64,000 nt of DNA from Pseudomonas sp. A-RE-19 (GTDB lineage: Bacteria > Pseudomonadota > Gammaproteobacteria > Pseudomonadales > Pseudomonadaceae), in assembly GCF_019956555.1 (NCBI RefSeq), contig NZ_JAHBDQ010000012.1, positions 86,761 to 150,760 on the forward strand. The letters are read 5' to 3'. The position numbers and the translations under genes are program-made. Position 1 is the first letter of the stretch. Every line of letters starts with the position of its first letter. Positions 9,550 through 20,782 of this stretch are shown here, piece after piece. The notes beneath the pieces are model-generated. The model made no database searches and had not been told where the DNA came from. It saw nothing but the letters and a program-made list of their open reading frames with translations.

Positions 9550-10467
9550 TTAGAAATAACCCTGACGTTTCTTTTCTTCCATGGAACCTGCGCCATCGTG
9601 ATCGATGACCCGGCCCTGGCGTTCGGAAGTTCGCGTCAGGAGCATTTCCTGAATGATGTCGGTCAGGCTGGTGGCCTCGGACTCGACCGCACCGGTCAAC
9701 GGGTAGTCGCCCAGCGTACGGAAACGGACCTTCTTCTTGACGATGCGCGCCTTGTCTTCGTCGCTCAGGTGATTGAGCAGGCGCTCGTCGTCGATCATGA
9801 TCCAGGTGCCATTCATCTCGATAACGTCGCGCTCGGCGGCGAAATACAGCGGCACGATCGGGATGCCTTCGAGGTAGATGTACTGCCAGATGTCCAGCTC
9901 GGTCCAGTTCGACAACGGGAACACGCGGATCGATTCGCCCTTGTTGACCTTGCCGTTATAGACGTTCCACAACTCCGGGCGCTGGTTTTTCGGGTCCCAG
10001 CGGTGCTTGGTGTCACGGAAGGAATACACGCGCTCTTTGGCCCGGGACTTCTCTTCGTCGCGACGGGCGCCACCGAAGGCCGCATCGAAGCCGTACTTGT
10101 CGAGGGCCTGTTTGAGGCCTTCGGTTTTCATGATGTCGGTGTGCTTGGCACTGCCGTGGGTGAGCGGGTTGATCCCCTGCGCAACACCCTCGGGATTGAC
10201 GTGCACCAGCAGGTCAAGGCCGAGCTCTTCGACCATGCGGTCGCGGAACGCGTACATTTCCTTGAACTTCCACTGGGTGTCGACATGCATCACCGGAAAC
10301 GGAAGTTTGCCCGGGAAGAATGCCTTGCGTGCCAGGTGCAGCATCACGGCGGAGTCTTTACCGACGGAGTACAGCATCACCGGGTTATCGAACTCGGCGG
10401 CGACCTCGCGGATGATGTGGATGCTTTCGGCCTCCAGCTGTTTCAGATGCGTCAGTTTGTCGACCAT
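9550..10467 (-). CDS. cysD: Sulfate adenylyltransferase subunit 2
   Basis: The 305-residue PP-loop ATPase carries the adenylate-binding [12 protein letters not shown] near residue 34, followed by [21 protein letters not shown] and the conserved C-terminal [11 protein letters not shown]. It catalyses sulfate plus ATP to APS in complex with CysN. It leads the cysD-cysNC operon. About 105 bases upstream lies an 18-base perfect palindrome that may be regulatory; control of such operons by a CysB-type regulator is known for the pathway but not proven here. Confidence 0.97.
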   Translation of the reverse strand: MVDKLTHLKQLEAESIHIIREVAAEFDNPVMLYSVGKDSAVMLHLARKAFFPGKLPFPVMHVDTQWKFKEMYAFRDRMVEELGLDLLVHVNPEGVAQGINPLTHGSAKHTDIMKTEGLKQALDKYGFDAAFGGARRDEEKSRAKERVYSFRDTKHRWDPKNQRPELWNVYNGKVNKGESIRVFPLSNWTELDIWQYIYLEGIPIVPLYFAAERDVIEMNGTWIMIDDERLLNHLSDEDKARIVKKKVRFRTLGDYPLTGAVESEATSLTDIIQEMLLTRTSERQGRVIDHDGAGSMEEKKRQGYF

Positions 10468-10570
10468 GGCTACTCACGAAAACGATCTTATGGACGGCCT
10501 GCGGGCCGTGTTCGAGCGGGGAATCCTAGCACAGCGCCTCCTTCTAATCAGGACGCTGGCTAGATCGAAA

Positions 10571-10588
10571 GGGTATATGAATATACCC
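10571..10588. promoter_or_regulatory. 18-base palindrome upstream of cysD
   Basis: GGGTATAT-GA-ATATACCC is a perfect inverted repeat ahead of the cysD operon. It is AT-rich in the centre, unlike the surrounding DNA. It could be an operator or part of the promoter; the protein that reads it is unknown. Confidence 0.4.
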
Positions 10589-10602
10589 CCCCGTTTGGGG
10601 CT

Positions 10603-10695
10603 CTGTAGGAGCGAGGCTTGCCCGCGAAGAACGATTACGCGGTGCATCAGGGATACCGAGTTATCGTTCTTCGCGGGCAAGCCTCGCTCCTACAG
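10603..10695. repeat. REPIN, CTGTAGGAGCGAGGCTTGCC type
   Basis: Arms of 33 bases at 10603-10635 and 10663-10695 are perfect reverse complements, joined by a 27-base loop. It is a third REP sequence type, lying between cysD and the NIF3 gene. Confidence 0.9.
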
Positions 10696-10718
10696 GGCAA
10701 CCCCATTCAGTTCTGAAA

Positions 10719-11477
10719 TCAAATCGGATTCGGGCAATCGATGAAGATGTGCTCGAGGGCGAAACGTCGTGCCAGGTAATCGCCCAACGCCTGCACCCCA
10801 TAACGTTCGGTGGCATGGTGGCCGGCGGCGATGAAGCTGATGTCGTTTTCCCGGGCGCTGTGGAACGTCTGCTCGGAGGCCTCGCCGCTGAGGTACAGAT
10901 CGACGCCGGCCAACACCGCCTGATCAATGTAACCCTGGCCGCCACCGGTGCACCAGCCGACCCGACGAATCATCTCGCTGCCTTCGATCAGCAATGGCTC
11001 GCGCCCCATGACTTCCTGCACGCGGCGGGCGAAATCGCGAGGGGTCATCGGTTCGCTCAACGAGCCGACCAGGCCAACGATTTTCAGATTGTCCGGATCC
11101 AGCGGGCCTTCAACAGTAATATCCAGTTGCCGGGCAAGCTGCACGTTGTTGCCGACTTCCGGGTGCAGGTCCAGCGGCAAGTGATAAGACAGCAGGCTGA
11201 TATCGTGCTTGAGCAGGGTTTTCAACCGGCGTTGCTTCATGCCGGTGATGCACGGGTTCTCGCCTTTCCAGAAATAGCCGTGATGCACCAGCACCAGATC
11301 GGCCTGGGCCTCCACCGCAGCGTCCAGCAACGCCTGGCTGGCGGTGACGCCGCTGACGATGCGCATCACTTGCGGCCGTCCCTCAACCTGCAAACCATTG
11401 GGGCAGTAATCGGCGATCTTCGCACTTGCCAGGTAGCGGTCGGCTTCTTCGACCAGGGTGCTCAGGGCGACGGCCAT
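10719..11477 (-). CDS. NIF3-family dinuclear metal-centre protein
   Basis: The 252-residue protein has the family pattern of metal-binding residues: N-terminal YCPNGLQVEG, LVHHGYFW near residue 62, and the C-terminal GHHATERYGVQALG. NIF3/YbgI proteins form hexameric rings with two metals per subunit; some are linked to GTP cyclohydrolase I type 2 activity, but the cellular role is unsettled. It is a single gene, diverging from algW with about 100 bases between them. No signal peptide is visible, so it is cytosolic. Confidence 0.9.
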   Translation of the reverse strand: MAVALSTLVEEADRYLASAKIADYCPNGLQVEGRPQVMRIVSGVTASQALLDAAVEAQADLVLVHHGYFWKGENPCITGMKQRRLKTLLKHDISLLSYHLPLDLHPEVGNNVQLARQLDITVEGPLDPDNLKIVGLVGSLSEPMTPRDFARRVQEVMGREPLLIEGSEMIRRVGWCTGGGQGYIDQAVLAGVDLYLSGEASEQTFHSARENDISFIAAGHHATERYGVQALGDYLARRFALEHIFIDCPNPI

Positions 11478-11520
11478 AAAAGACTCCTAAATATCCCGTT
11501 CAGAGGCGCGCGCGGCCTCG

Positions 11521-11526
11521 TATAAT
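11521..11526 (+). promoter_or_regulatory. algW: Probable -10 element of algW
   Basis: A perfect TATAAT lies 55 bases before the algW start in the divergent intergenic region. No good -35 is visible at 17 bases; the nearest is GTTCAG-like. Confidence 0.45.
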
Positions 11527-11580
11527 GCGCGACATTATGGGCGGTCTCACACCGCCTGCAACCTCTGTAGGACGTGCTTA

Positions 11581-12741
11581 ATGCTCAAGGCGCTGCGTTT
11601 TTCCGGCTGGCCGCTGTTGGCCGGCGTGCTTATCGCTTTATTGATTATTCAGCGTTACCCGCAATGGGTCGGGTTACCGAGCCTGGACGTCAATCTGCAG
11701 CAAGCCCCACAAACCATCGGTCTGCAGCAGGGCCCAGTGTCCTATGCCGATGCGGTGACCACGGCCGCGCCGTCGGTGGTCAACCTGTACACCACCAAAG
11801 TGGTCAACAAGCCCAGCCATCCGCTGTTCGAAGATCCGCAGTTCCGCCGCTTCTTCGGCGACAACTCGCCCAAGCAGAAGCGCATGGAGTCGAGCCTCGG
11901 TTCGGGCGTAATCATGAGCCCGGAAGGTTACCTGCTGACCAACAACCATGTGACCAGCGGTGCTGACCAGATCGTGGTGGCGCTCAAGGATGGCCGTGAA
12001 ACCCTGGCCCGGGTCATCGGCAGCGACCCGGAAACCGACCTCGCGGTGTTGAAGATCGACCTGAAAAACCTGCCGTCGATCACCGTCGGCCGTTCCGACA
12101 ATATCCGTATTGGCGACGTGGCCCTGGCCATCGGCAACCCGTTCGGCGTCGGCCAAACCGTGACCATGGGCATCATCAGCGCCACGGGGCGCAATCAGCT
12201 CGGGCTGAACAACTACGAAGATTTCATCCAGACCGACGCCGCGATCAACCCCGGCAACTCTGGCGGTGCGCTGGTGGACGCCAACGGCAACCTGACCGGC
12301 ATCAACACAGCGATCTTCTCCAAGTCCGGCGGTTCTCAGGGCATCGGTTTCGCGATCCCGGTCAAACTGGCGATGGAAGTGATGAAGTCGATCATCGAAC
12401 ACGGCCAGGTGATTCGCGGCTGGCTCGGCATCGAAGTGCAACCGTTGAGTCAGGAACTGGCGGAATCGTTTGGTCTGTCGGGACGGCCGGGGATTGTAGT
12501 CGCGGGGATTTTCCGTGACGGCCCGGCGCAGAAGGCCGGCCTGCAACTGGGCGATGTGATCCTCAGCATTGATGGCGAACCGGCTGGCGATGGTCGCAAA
12601 TCAATGAACCAGGTGGCACGCATCAAGCCGACCGACAAGGTCACGATTCAGGTGATGCGCAACGGCAAGGAGCTCAAGCTCACGGCAGAAATCGGTTTGC
12701 GTCCGCCGCCTGCGCCGATCAAGGAAAAAGAAGAAGAGTAG
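11581..12741 (+). CDS. algW: Periplasmic DegS-like serine protease AlgW
   Basis: The 386-residue protein has an N-terminal membrane anchor (residues 9-24), a trypsin-like domain with the triad His123 (NNHVTS), Asp153 (ETDLAVL) and Ser227 (NPGNSGGAL), and one PDZ domain (about 275-370). AlgW senses misfolded outer-membrane proteins through its PDZ domain and makes the first cut in the anti-sigma factor MucA, releasing AlgU and turning on alginate and envelope-stress genes. One PDZ domain and a transmembrane anchor distinguish it from MucD/DegP. Its position next to the his genes is the usual one. Confidence 0.95.
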   Translation: MLKALRFSGWPLLAGVLIALLIIQRYPQWVGLPSLDVNLQQAPQTIGLQQGPVSYADAVTTAAPSVVNLYTTKVVNKPSHPLFEDPQFRRFFGDNSPKQKRMESSLGSGVIMSPEGYLLTNNHVTSGADQIVVALKDGRETLARVIGSDPETDLAVLKIDLKNLPSITVGRSDNIRIGDVALAIGNPFGVGQTVTMGIISATGRNQLGLNNYEDFIQTDAAINPGNSGGALVDANGNLTGINTAIFSKSGGSQGIGFAIPVKLAMEVMKSIIEHGQVIRGWLGIEVQPLSQELAESFGLSGRPGIVVAGIFRDGPAQKAGLQLGDVILSIDGEPAGDGRKSMNQVARIKPTDKVTIQVMRNGKELKLTAEIGLRPPPAPIKEKEEE

Positions 12742-12751
12742 ATAGCCGAGA

Positions 12752-12870
12752 CTCTCCCTGCGGGAGCGAGCCTACTCGCGATGAGGCCGTAACATTCCAC
12801 ATCATCGTTGACGGTTAAGCAGGCTCGCCCCACACATCCCCATAATCATTCCCACACTCCGCGTGGGAAT
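12752..12870. repeat. Degenerate REP cluster
   Basis: GGGAGCGAGCCTACTCGCGA at 12762-12781 is a slightly altered REP arm. GCAGGCTCGCCCC near 12820 is a partial opposite arm. A second hairpin, ATTCCCAC/GTGGGAAT, lies at about 12848-12870. Confidence 0.6.
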
Positions 12871-13083
12871 GAACAGTAATGTCATCTCGGTAATGGCTCA
12901 AGTGGCTGAAAGCCAGGCGCCAAACCTGCGAGACATATTCGTATTTCGCAGAACTTGAAAAACAATTGATTCCAAAAAGATATAGAGCACTAGTATTTAT
13001 GACAGTACTCAATAAAGAAATATAAGCTTAGGCTTTTTTGGCAGCTGGACATTAACTTATAGCCAAAAAAGGAATTAGCTACA
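12871..13083 (+). promoter_or_regulatory. AT-rich upstream region of the orphan gene
   Basis: From about 12940 the base composition falls well below that of the neighbours. TTGATT at 12966-12971 and TAGTAT at 12991-12996, 19 bases apart, are a plausible weak promoter for the following gene. I see no gene in the gap from 12742 to 13083. Confidence 0.35.
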
Positions 13084-13470
13084 ATGAAAACTCACATACC
13101 GCCTGCTACTGGGCATATGACCGTCGAATCTTCTGACGGCACAGTACGCTCAACCGCGAATGTGTTCTATCTCTTTACCAGCTTCAAGGGAGTGACAATT
13201 ATCGGTAATTTTGGTGAGGACTTTATTTTAGTGAGCACCCCAGGCCAACAAGATCAGGATGGGGAATTCGAGTATGTATATCCCGATGGAAAGTTCCCTT
13301 ATGAATGGAGCGAAAGTCATGAAGGAACATTACAAAAATTCGTAAGCGGAACAATGAAAGTGAAAACCCCAAACTTCAGGCTAGGAGTTAAAGGAAACTT
13401 CACGGGAACCTTAGAGGACAAAAAATATGTCACGGGTACTTTTTCAATAGAAGTCAACTCCCATAAGTAA
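13084..13470 (+). CDS. AT-rich orphan gene, unknown 128-residue protein
   Basis: I do not recognise this protein. It starts 8 bases after AAGGA and ends before a good terminator, so it looks like a complete gene. It has no signal peptide, membrane segment or cysteine. The C-terminal half alternates Gly/Thr with hydrophobic residues (SGTMKVKTPNFRLGVKGNF, then GTLEDKKYVTGTFSIEV), suggesting a small beta-barrel or beta-sandwich. Codon use is far more AT-rich than in algW or hisC, and in P. aeruginosa these two genes are neighbours. It therefore looks like a horizontally acquired insertion. Confidence 0.7.
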   Translation: MKTHIPPATGHMTVESSDGTVRSTANVFYLFTSFKGVTIIGNFGEDFILVSTPGQQDQDGEFEYVYPDGKFPYEWSESHEGTLQKFVSGTMKVKTPNFRLGVKGNFTGTLEDKKYVTGTFSIEVNSHK

Positions 13471-13550
13471 TTTTTAAACTTCCTGAAGGTACATACTTTG
13501 GTCGCTCGATGACCGTCGAGAAAACAAAGAACGAACTTCGTTAGGAAGTG

Positions 13551-13588
13551 ATGCAGCACCCGCCCCATAAGTCGGGAGCTGCATTTTT
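13551..13588 (+). terminator. Rho-independent terminator of the orphan gene
   Basis: ATGCAGC and GCTGCAT form the outer stem, with an inner CCG/CGG pairing, followed by TTTTAA. It lies 80 bases after the orphan stop and just before the hisC stop on the other strand. Confidence 0.7.
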
Positions 13589-13598
13589 AATCGGCAGG

Positions 13599-14651
13599 TT
13601 ACAAATCACCCAACCCATCAATCAACGCCTGATTCTGCTCCGGCGTGCCAATCGAAATCCGCAGGAACTGGGCAATCCGCTCCTGCTTGAAGTGCCGAAC
13701 AATAACGCCCTGCTCGCGCAACTTCGCCGCGAGCCCTGCTGCATCGTGCGTCGGGTGACGGGCGAAAATGAAGTTCGCCGCCGATGGCAACACCTCAAAG
13801 CCCTTCGCCTCCAGCTGAGCGACCACCTTCTCGCGGCTCTCGATGACCAACCGGCAGGTCTTGTCGAAATACTCGCGATCCTCGAACGCCGCCGCAGCCC
13901 CCACAATCGCCAGACGATCCAGCGGGTAGGAGTTGAAGCTGTTCTTGATCCGCTCCAGCGCCTCGATCAGGTCCGGATGCCCCACCGCCAGGCCGACACG
14001 CAGACCCGCCAGCGAACGGGACTTGGACAGGGTCTGAGTCACCAACAGGTTCGGATAACGGTCCACCAGAGTGATCGCCGTTTCACCGCCAAAATCGATG
14101 TACGCCTCATCCACCACAACCACCGAATCCGGACTGGCCTTGAGGATCTGCTCCACGACTTCCAGTGCCAGCAGGCAACCGGTCGGCGCGTTCGGGTTTG
14201 GGAAGATGATCCCGCCGTTCGGCTTGGCGTAGTCCGCCGGGTTGATCTGGAACTGTTCATCCAGCGGCACCGCGTCGAATGCGATGCCGTACAACCCGCA
14301 GTAAACCGGGTAGAAGCTGTAGCTGATATCCGGGAACAGCAACGGCTGATCGTGTTGCAGCAGACCGTGGAAAATGTGCGCCAGGACTTCATCGGAACCG
14401 TTGCCGAGAAATACCTGATTGCTTTGCACGCCGTAGTATTTGGCAACGGCTTGCTTGAGCACATCGCCGTTCGGGTCCGGGTACAGACGCAGATTGTCGT
14501 TCAACTCGGTTTGCATCGCCGCCAAGGCTTTAGGCGATGGACCGTACGGGTTTTCGTTGGTGTTGAGCTTCACCAGTTTCGCCAGCTTTGGCTGCTCACC
14601 CGGCACGTAAGGCACCAGATTCTTGACGAAGGGACTCCAGAATTTACTCAT
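13599..14651 (-). CDS. hisC: Histidinol-phosphate aminotransferase
   Basis: The 350-residue fold-type I PLP enzyme has the N-terminal [15 protein letters not shown], the PLP-contact [16 protein letters not shown], and the Schiff-base lysine in [15 protein letters not shown]. It converts imidazole-acetol phosphate and glutamate to histidinol phosphate in histidine synthesis. It follows hisD by two bases and is the last gene of the minus-strand hisG-hisD-hisC run. Pseudomonads often carry a second hisC-like gene, so this could be numbered hisC1 or hisC2. Confidence 0.95.
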   Translation of the reverse strand: MSKFWSPFVKNLVPYVPGEQPKLAKLVKLNTNENPYGPSPKALAAMQTELNDNLRLYPDPNGDVLKQAVAKYYGVQSNQVFLGNGSDEVLAHIFHGLLQHDQPLLFPDISYSFYPVYCGLYGIAFDAVPLDEQFQINPADYAKPNGGIIFPNPNAPTGCLLALEVVEQILKASPDSVVVVDEAYIDFGGETAITLVDRYPNLLVTQTLSKSRSLAGLRVGLAVGHPDLIEALERIKNSFNSYPLDRLAIVGAAAAFEDREYFDKTCRLVIESREKVVAQLEAKGFEVLPSAANFIFARHPTHDAAGLAAKLREQGVIVRHFKQERIAQFLRISIGTPEQNQALIDGLGDL

Positions 14652-14653
14652 GT

Positions 14654-15991
14654 TCAGTTGCCCTGCCCTTGAAAAAAGTCTTCGTCAACGATGCGGTATT
14701 CGGCGCTCCGCGCGTGAGCGGTCAGCGACTCGCCACGGGCCAGCACGGAGGCAGTTTTGCCCAGTTCGGAGGCACCCTGCTCGGAGCAGAAGATGATCGA
14801 CGAACGTTTCTGGAAGTCGTAAACACCCAGCGGCGAAGAGAAGCGCGCGGTGCCGGACGTCGGCAATACGTGGTTCGGACCGGCACAGTAATCACCCAGC
14901 GCTTCGGACGTGTGGCGGCCCATGAAGATCGCACCGGCGTGGCGGATCTGTGGCAACCAGGCCTGCGGGTCGGCGACCGACAACTCCAGGTGTTCTGGTG
15001 CAATGCGGTTGGCCACTTCGATGGCTTGTTCCATGTCGCGAACCTTGATCAGCGCACCACGACCATTTATCGAGGTTTCGATGATCTCGGCGCGCTCCAT
15101 GGTTGGCAGCAGTTTGGCGATACTCGCAGCGACCTTGTCGAGGAACTCGGCGTCGGGGCTGACCAGAATCGCCTGGGCGTCTTCATCGTGCTCGGCCTGG
15201 GAGAACAGGTCCATGGCGATCCAGTCCGGATCGGTCTGGCCGTCGCACACCACGAGGATCTCCGACGGGCCGGCAATCATGTCGATACCGACCTGACCAA
15301 ACACGTGACGCTTGGCGGTGGCGACATAGATGTTGCCAGGGCCAACAACCTTGTCGACCTTCGGCACACTTTCGGTACCGTAAGCCAGCGCCGCAACGGC
15401 CTGGGCGCCGCCGATGGTGAACACTCGATCGACGCCGGCGATGCAGGCCGCGGCCAGCACCAGTTCATTGATTTCACCGCGCGGAGTCGGCACGACCATG
15501 ACCACTTCGGTCACGCCCGCCACCTTGGCCGGAATCGCGTTCATCAGCACCGAGGACGGGTACGACGCCTTGCCGCCCGGCACGTACAGGCCGGCGCGAT
15601 CCAGTGGCGTGACCTTCTGGCCCAACACCGTGCCGTCAGCTTCGGTGTAGCTCCAGGAATCCTGCTTCTGTTTTTCGTGGTAGCTGCGCACACGGGCCGC
15701 GGCTTTTTCCAGGGCTTCGCGCTGAGGCACGGTGATGCGGGTCAGAGCCAGTTCCAGACGTTCGCGCGGCAGGATCAAGTCTGCCATGGATGCCACTTGC
15801 AGGCCGTCGAACTTCTGGGTGAATTCCACCAACGCCGCGTCGCCACGCTCGCGCACGGCTTTAATGATGTCCAGCACCCGCTGATTGACCGAGTCGTCAG
15901 ACACACTTTCCCAGCTCAGCAGATGATCCAGATGATGTGCGAAATCCGGGTCAGCAGCGTTGAGTCGGCGAATTGCAGTCGGTGCGGTCAT
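14654..15991 (-). CDS. hisD: Histidinol dehydrogenase
   Basis: The 445-residue enzyme shows the family blocks [48 protein letters not shown], the zinc-site region [15 protein letters not shown], and [23 protein letters not shown] near the C-terminus. It performs the last two oxidations of histidine synthesis, histidinol to histidine, with NAD and Zn. It lies 124 bases downstream of hisG and is effectively coupled to hisC. Confidence 0.97.
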   Translation of the reverse strand: MTAPTAIRRLNAADPDFAHHLDHLLSWESVSDDSVNQRVLDIIKAVRERGDAALVEFTQKFDGLQVASMADLILPRERLELALTRITVPQREALEKAAARVRSYHEKQKQDSWSYTEADGTVLGQKVTPLDRAGLYVPGGKASYPSSVLMNAIPAKVAGVTEVVMVVPTPRGEINELVLAAACIAGVDRVFTIGGAQAVAALAYGTESVPKVDKVVGPGNIYVATAKRHVFGQVGIDMIAGPSEILVVCDGQTDPDWIAMDLFSQAEHDEDAQAILVSPDAEFLDKVAASIAKLLPTMERAEIIETSINGRGALIKVRDMEQAIEVANRIAPEHLELSVADPQAWLPQIRHAGAIFMGRHTSEALGDYCAGPNHVLPTSGTARFSSPLGVYDFQKRSSIIFCSEQGASELGKTASVLARGESLTAHARSAEYRIVDEDFFQGQGN

Positions 15992-16115
15992 AGCGAGAGC
16001 CTCATAGGATTGGCAAAAACTCAGGCGCCCGAAGCTAACATTCGATCCGCTTGGGCACCTGAGAATTCTGGCTATGAGGCGGATAGACGGCGCGACTCAA
16101 GGTCGCGCGGGTAAA

Positions 16116-16751
16116 TCAGCCGCGGTGTCGAGACTCCACTGCCTTGCGCAGGGTGTCGATCAACGCCTGGATACGGGCGTGTTGCATTTTCATCGAAGCT
16201 TTGTTGACGATCAGCCGGGAGCTGATGTCGGCAATGAAATCCTGGGGTTCCAGGCCATTGGCACGCAGGGTGTTACCGGTGTCGACCACGTCGATGATCT
16301 TGTCCGCCAGACCGATCAGCGGCGCCAGCTCCATCGAGCCGTAGAGCTTGATGATGTCGACCTGGCGGCCCTGCTCGGCGTAGTAACGCTTGGCGACGTT
16401 GACGAATTTGGTCGCCACCCGCAGACGGCCCTTGGGCTCGACATCGCCGACACGGCCGGCGGTCATCAGCTTGCAGAGGGCAATTCGCAGATCCAGAGGC
16501 TCGTACAGACCCTGGCCGCCATATTCCATCAGCACATCTTTACCGGCGACGCCGAGGTCCGCGGCACCATGCTCGACATAAGTCGGCACATCGGTGGCGC
16601 GCACGATCAGCAGGCGCACATCGGCCTGGGTCGTGGGGATGATCAGCTTGCGGCTCTTGTCCGGATTCTCGGTCGGCACGATGCCCGCTTCAGCCAGAAG
16701 CGGCAGGGTGTCGTCAAGGATGCGGCCCTTGGACAGTGCGATGGTCAACAT
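16116..16751 (-). CDS. hisG: ATP phosphoribosyltransferase, short form
   Basis: The 211-residue protein opens [19 protein letters not shown] and contains [14 protein letters not shown] and the PRPP-binding [17 protein letters not shown]. It ends without the C-terminal histidine-binding regulatory domain of the roughly 300-residue form. Short HisG proteins work as hetero-octamers with HisZ, a HisRS-like regulatory subunit; hisZ is not in this window. It catalyses the first, feedback-controlled step of histidine synthesis. Two hairpins fill the 127-base gap to murA. Confidence 0.96.
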   Translation of the reverse strand: MLTIALSKGRILDDTLPLLAEAGIVPTENPDKSRKLIIPTTQADVRLLIVRATDVPTYVEHGAADLGVAGKDVLMEYGGQGLYEPLDLRIALCKLMTAGRVGDVEPKGRLRVATKFVNVAKRYYAEQGRQVDIIKLYGSMELAPLIGLADKIIDVVDTGNTLRANGLEPQDFIADISSRLIVNKASMKMQHARIQALIDTLRKAVESRHRG

Positions 16752-16809
16752 GGGAAACGTCAGTCCTTATCAAGGTACTCATGCCCGGTCGCAAACGGCG
16801 CCGGACACA

Positions 16810-16866
16810 CATCGAGCCTGAAACAGGCTCGACTCTGAACAATTCAACGGGCACGTCCCTGTGCCC
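16810..16866. repeat. Two small hairpins between murA and hisG
   Basis: CGAGCCTGaaaCAGGCTCG at about 16813-16831 and GGGCACgtcccTGTGCCC at about 16850-16866 are perfect stems. Neither has a T tract on the minus strand, so they may be attenuator-like or mRNA-stabilising rather than terminators. Confidence 0.45.
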
Positions 16867-16878
16867 ATGCAGCAGAAA

Positions 16879-18418
<1,540 letters not shown>

Positions 18419-18464
18419 GCTCAACCTCAATCGGCGCCCTGTGCGCGCGGGTCGGACATCATAC

Positions 18465-18518
18465 AAAAAAGCCCCGCGCCTGCGAACCCCGCGAAGCAGG
18501 ACTCTGACGGGGGGCTTC
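18465..18518 (-). terminator. Rho-independent terminator after mlaB
   Basis: On the minus strand AAGCCCC pairs with GGGGCTT around an inner CCTGC/GCAGG hairpin, and a run of six T follows. It separates mlaFEDCB from ibaG-murA. Confidence 0.75.
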
Positions 18519-18532
18519 TTTATAGATGCGGT

Positions 18533-18838
18533 TCAGGGATGCGCCAACAGCTCGGTCAGTTCGCTGACCTGAGCGATTTCGCGCATGTCTTCGGGCATCG
18601 CACGAATGCTCAGGGCCTTGCTGGCCGCCTGGGCATCGCGCATGAAACATAGCAGCAGCGACAAGCCGACGCTGCTGGACTTCTCCACTGCGGAGCAATC
18701 GACCACCAGCGCCGCCGCCTTACTGGACTTGATCAGTGCCTGCCCCTGCTTGCGCAGGTTCGGGCCTGTGCGGTAATCCAGCACGCCGCTGAGCAGCAAC
18801 TCGCCGGATTCGCTCATGCGAATGGCCGACTCACTCAT
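18533..18838 (-). CDS. mlaB: STAS-domain protein MlaB
   Basis: This is a 101-residue single STAS domain with the characteristic loop AALVVDCSAVEKSSSVGLSLLLCFMRDAQA, where the Ser-rich turn corresponds to the STAS regulatory serine. In the Mla system MlaB binds the ATPase MlaF and is needed for stable MlaFEDB assembly and activity at the inner membrane. Its start overlaps the mlaC stop by four bases, showing tight coupling. Confidence 0.9.
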   Translation of the reverse strand: MSESAIRMSESGELLLSGVLDYRTGPNLRKQGQALIKSSKAAALVVDCSAVEKSSSVGLSLLLCFMRDAQAASKALSIRAMPEDMREIAQVSELTELLAHP

Positions 18839-19506
18839 TGGGTTTGCTTCTCGGTAGATTGCCCAGTGGTTTCCTGGGTTTTTGCAACTTCCTTGGCCTT
18901 GGCGACTTCACCGGCCCAACCATCGATGGTCTTTTGCAGATCATTGCCATTGCGCTGCATCGCGTCAGCGAACTGATCGCGGAACAGCTTGCCAATGTTG
19001 ATGCCGTTGATGATCACGTTGCGCAGTTTCCACTCGCCGTTGATCTTCTCCAGTGTGTAGGACACAGGATAGATCGCGCCGCTACTGCCTTTGACCGTCA
19101 TGCCAACGCTTGTGCGGTCTCCCGACTCATCCTTGGCAGGTTCAACGGTGATGCCCTGGTTGTTGTACTCAAGCAAGGCGTTACCGTAAAACTGGAACAG
19201 GCCTTTCTTGAAGTTTTCCTGAAAGGTCTGCATCTGCTCGGGCGTGGCTTTGCGCGAATACTTGACCGTCATGATGCTTTTGGAAATGCCCTCGGCATCC
19301 ACCACAGGTCCGACGATGGTGTTCAGCGCCGTATAAAAGTCTTGTGGATCCTGCTTGTACTTCTCTTTATTGGCCGACAGGTCGGCAAGCATCCGGGTCG
19401 TAGTGTCCTGAACCAGATCATGCGCCGAAGGTGCCGCCACCGCGTTAGCCATCAACGGCAATGCCGCGAGTAATACCAACAGGCCACTTCGCAAGGTAGA
19501 GATCAT
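18835..19506 (-). CDS. mlaC: Periplasmic phospholipid shuttle MlaC
   Basis: The 223-residue protein has a clear signal peptide (SGLLVLLAALPLMANAVAA) and the MlaC/Tgt2 domain, with the conserved YSRKATPEQMQTFQENFKKGLFQFYGNAL and WKLRNVIINGINIGKLFRDQF. MlaC carries phospholipid between the outer-membrane MlaA-porin complex and the MlaFEDB ABC complex. The Gln/Thr-rich tail (ETTGQSTEKQTQ) is beyond the domain. In P. putida the equivalent cluster is named ttg2 for toluene tolerance. Confidence 0.95.
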   Translation of the reverse strand: MISTLRSGLLVLLAALPLMANAVAAPSAHDLVQDTTTRMLADLSANKEKYKQDPQDFYTALNTIVGPVVDAEGISKSIMTVKYSRKATPEQMQTFQENFKKGLFQFYGNALLEYNNQGITVEPAKDESGDRTSVGMTVKGSSGAIYPVSYTLEKINGEWKLRNVIINGINIGKLFRDQFADAMQRNGNDLQKTIDGWAGEVAKAKEVAKTQETTGQSTEKQTQ

Positions 19507-19517
19507 TTAAAAATTCC

Positions 19518-19985
19518 TCATTTGGCGTCTTTGCTAACGGTATTGAGCAAGAATTTACCGATCAGGTCTTCGAGCACCAGCGACGACTGGGTGTCATGGA
19601 TGGTTCCACCATCCTTGAGCAGGGCTTGTTCCCCGCCCACGCTGATACCGATGTACTTCTCGCCCAACAGGCCAGCCGTCAGGATAGATGCAGTGGAATC
19701 AGTCGGCAGGTTATCTACGCGCTTTTCCAGTTGCATGGTCACCCGGCCGGTGAAGCTGTCACGATCCAGATCGATCGCCGTGACCTTGCCGATGGTCACA
19801 CCGGCCATGGTCACTTTAGCTCTGACCGTCAAACCGGCGATATTATCGAAATATGCATAAAGTTTATAAGTATCGGTGGTTGTGCTTGGGGACAGACCAC
19901 TGACCCGTAACGCAAGCAACAACAAAGCCAGGATGCCAGCCAGCAAGAAAAGGCCGACACCGATTTCCAGGGTGCGGTTTTGCAT
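19518..19985 (-). CDS. mlaD: MCE-domain lipid-binding protein MlaD
   Basis: The 155-residue protein has one N-terminal transmembrane helix (residues 7-27), a single MCE domain (YFDNIAGLTVRAKVTMAGVTIGKVTAI), and a short helical tail ending KFLLNTVSK. MlaD forms a periplasmic hexamer with a central lipid channel on the MlaFE transporter. It starts at the base where the mlaE stop ends. Confidence 0.95.
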   Translation of the reverse strand: MQNRTLEIGVGLFLLAGILALLLLALRVSGLSPSTTTDTYKLYAYFDNIAGLTVRAKVTMAGVTIGKVTAIDLDRDSFTGRVTMQLEKRVDNLPTDSTASILTAGLLGEKYIGISVGGEQALLKDGGTIHDTQSSLVLEDLIGKFLLNTVSKDAK

Positions 19986-20782
19986 CAGAAATCTCCAAAC
20001 ATCAAGGCGGTCAGAATAAAGTCCAGGCCGAGTACAGCCAATGAGGCATACACCACGGTCTTGGTAGTGGCACGACTGATCCCCTCGGAAGTGGGCTCGC
20101 AGTCATAGCCTTGGAATACGGCGATCCAGGTCACGACGAAGGCAAAAACGACGCTCTTGATAATACCGTTGAGCACATCGTCGACAAACGTCACGCTGTT
20201 TTGCATGTTCGACCAGTAAGAGCCGTCATAGACACCCAGCCAGTCGACGGCCACCCACGAACCGCCCCAGATGCCCACCACGCTGAAAATCATTGCCAGC
20301 ACCGGCAGGGAAATGAAACCGGCCCACAGCCGCGGGGCAATGATGTACTTGAGCGGGTCGACCCCGATCATTTCCAGGCTGGACAACTGTTCGGTGGACT
20401 TCATGTTGCCGATTTCGGCGGTCAGCGCCGACCCCGCGCGCCCGGCGAACAGCAAAGCCGTGACCACCGGACCCAGTTCACGCAACAGCGTCAGCGCAAC
20501 CATCTGCCCGACTGCCTGCTCCGAACCGTAGCTGGACAGGATGTTGAAGCCCTGCAGTGCCAGCACCATGCCGATGAATACCCCGGAGACCACGATGATC
20601 ACCAGGGACATCACGCCCACCGAGTGCAGTTGTTTGACCAGCAGGCCAAAACCGCCGCCGATGCCGCCACGACCGAGCAAGGCATGAAACAGGAACAGCG
20701 CCGAACGGCCGAACACCTCCAGCACATCGATGCCGGCGCGGCCGAACCGGCGCACTCTTTCTATCAGTGAAATCTTGCGCAT
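19985..20782 (-). CDS. mlaE: Lipid ABC transporter permease MlaE
   Basis: The 265-residue polytopic protein contains the MlaE-family core [55 protein letters not shown], followed by membrane helices and the terminal [14 protein letters not shown]. It is the transmembrane subunit of the Mla phospholipid transporter. It shares one base with the mlaF stop. Confidence 0.96.
   Translation of the reverse strand: MRKISLIERVRRFGRAGIDVLEVFGRSALFLFHALLGRGGIGGGFGLLVKQLHSVGVMSLVIIVVSGVFIGMVLALQGFNILSSYGSEQAVGQMVALTLLRELGPVVTALLFAGRAGSALTAEIGNMKSTEQLSSLEMIGVDPLKYIIAPRLWAGFISLPVLAMIFSVVGIWGGSWVAVDWLGVYDGSYWSNMQNSVTFVDDVLNGIIKSVVFAFVVTWIAVFQGYDCEPTSEGISRATTKTVVYASLAVLGLDFILTALMFGDF

Noticed and set aside
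7678..10563. 961-codon plus-strand open frame across cysNC and cysD
   Set aside because: It is antisense to two unmistakable genes, has no family features and is explained by high third-position GC.
16810..16866. Histidine attenuator with leader peptide before hisG
   Set aside because: Hairpins are present but no His-rich leader ORF is visible upstream of hisG.
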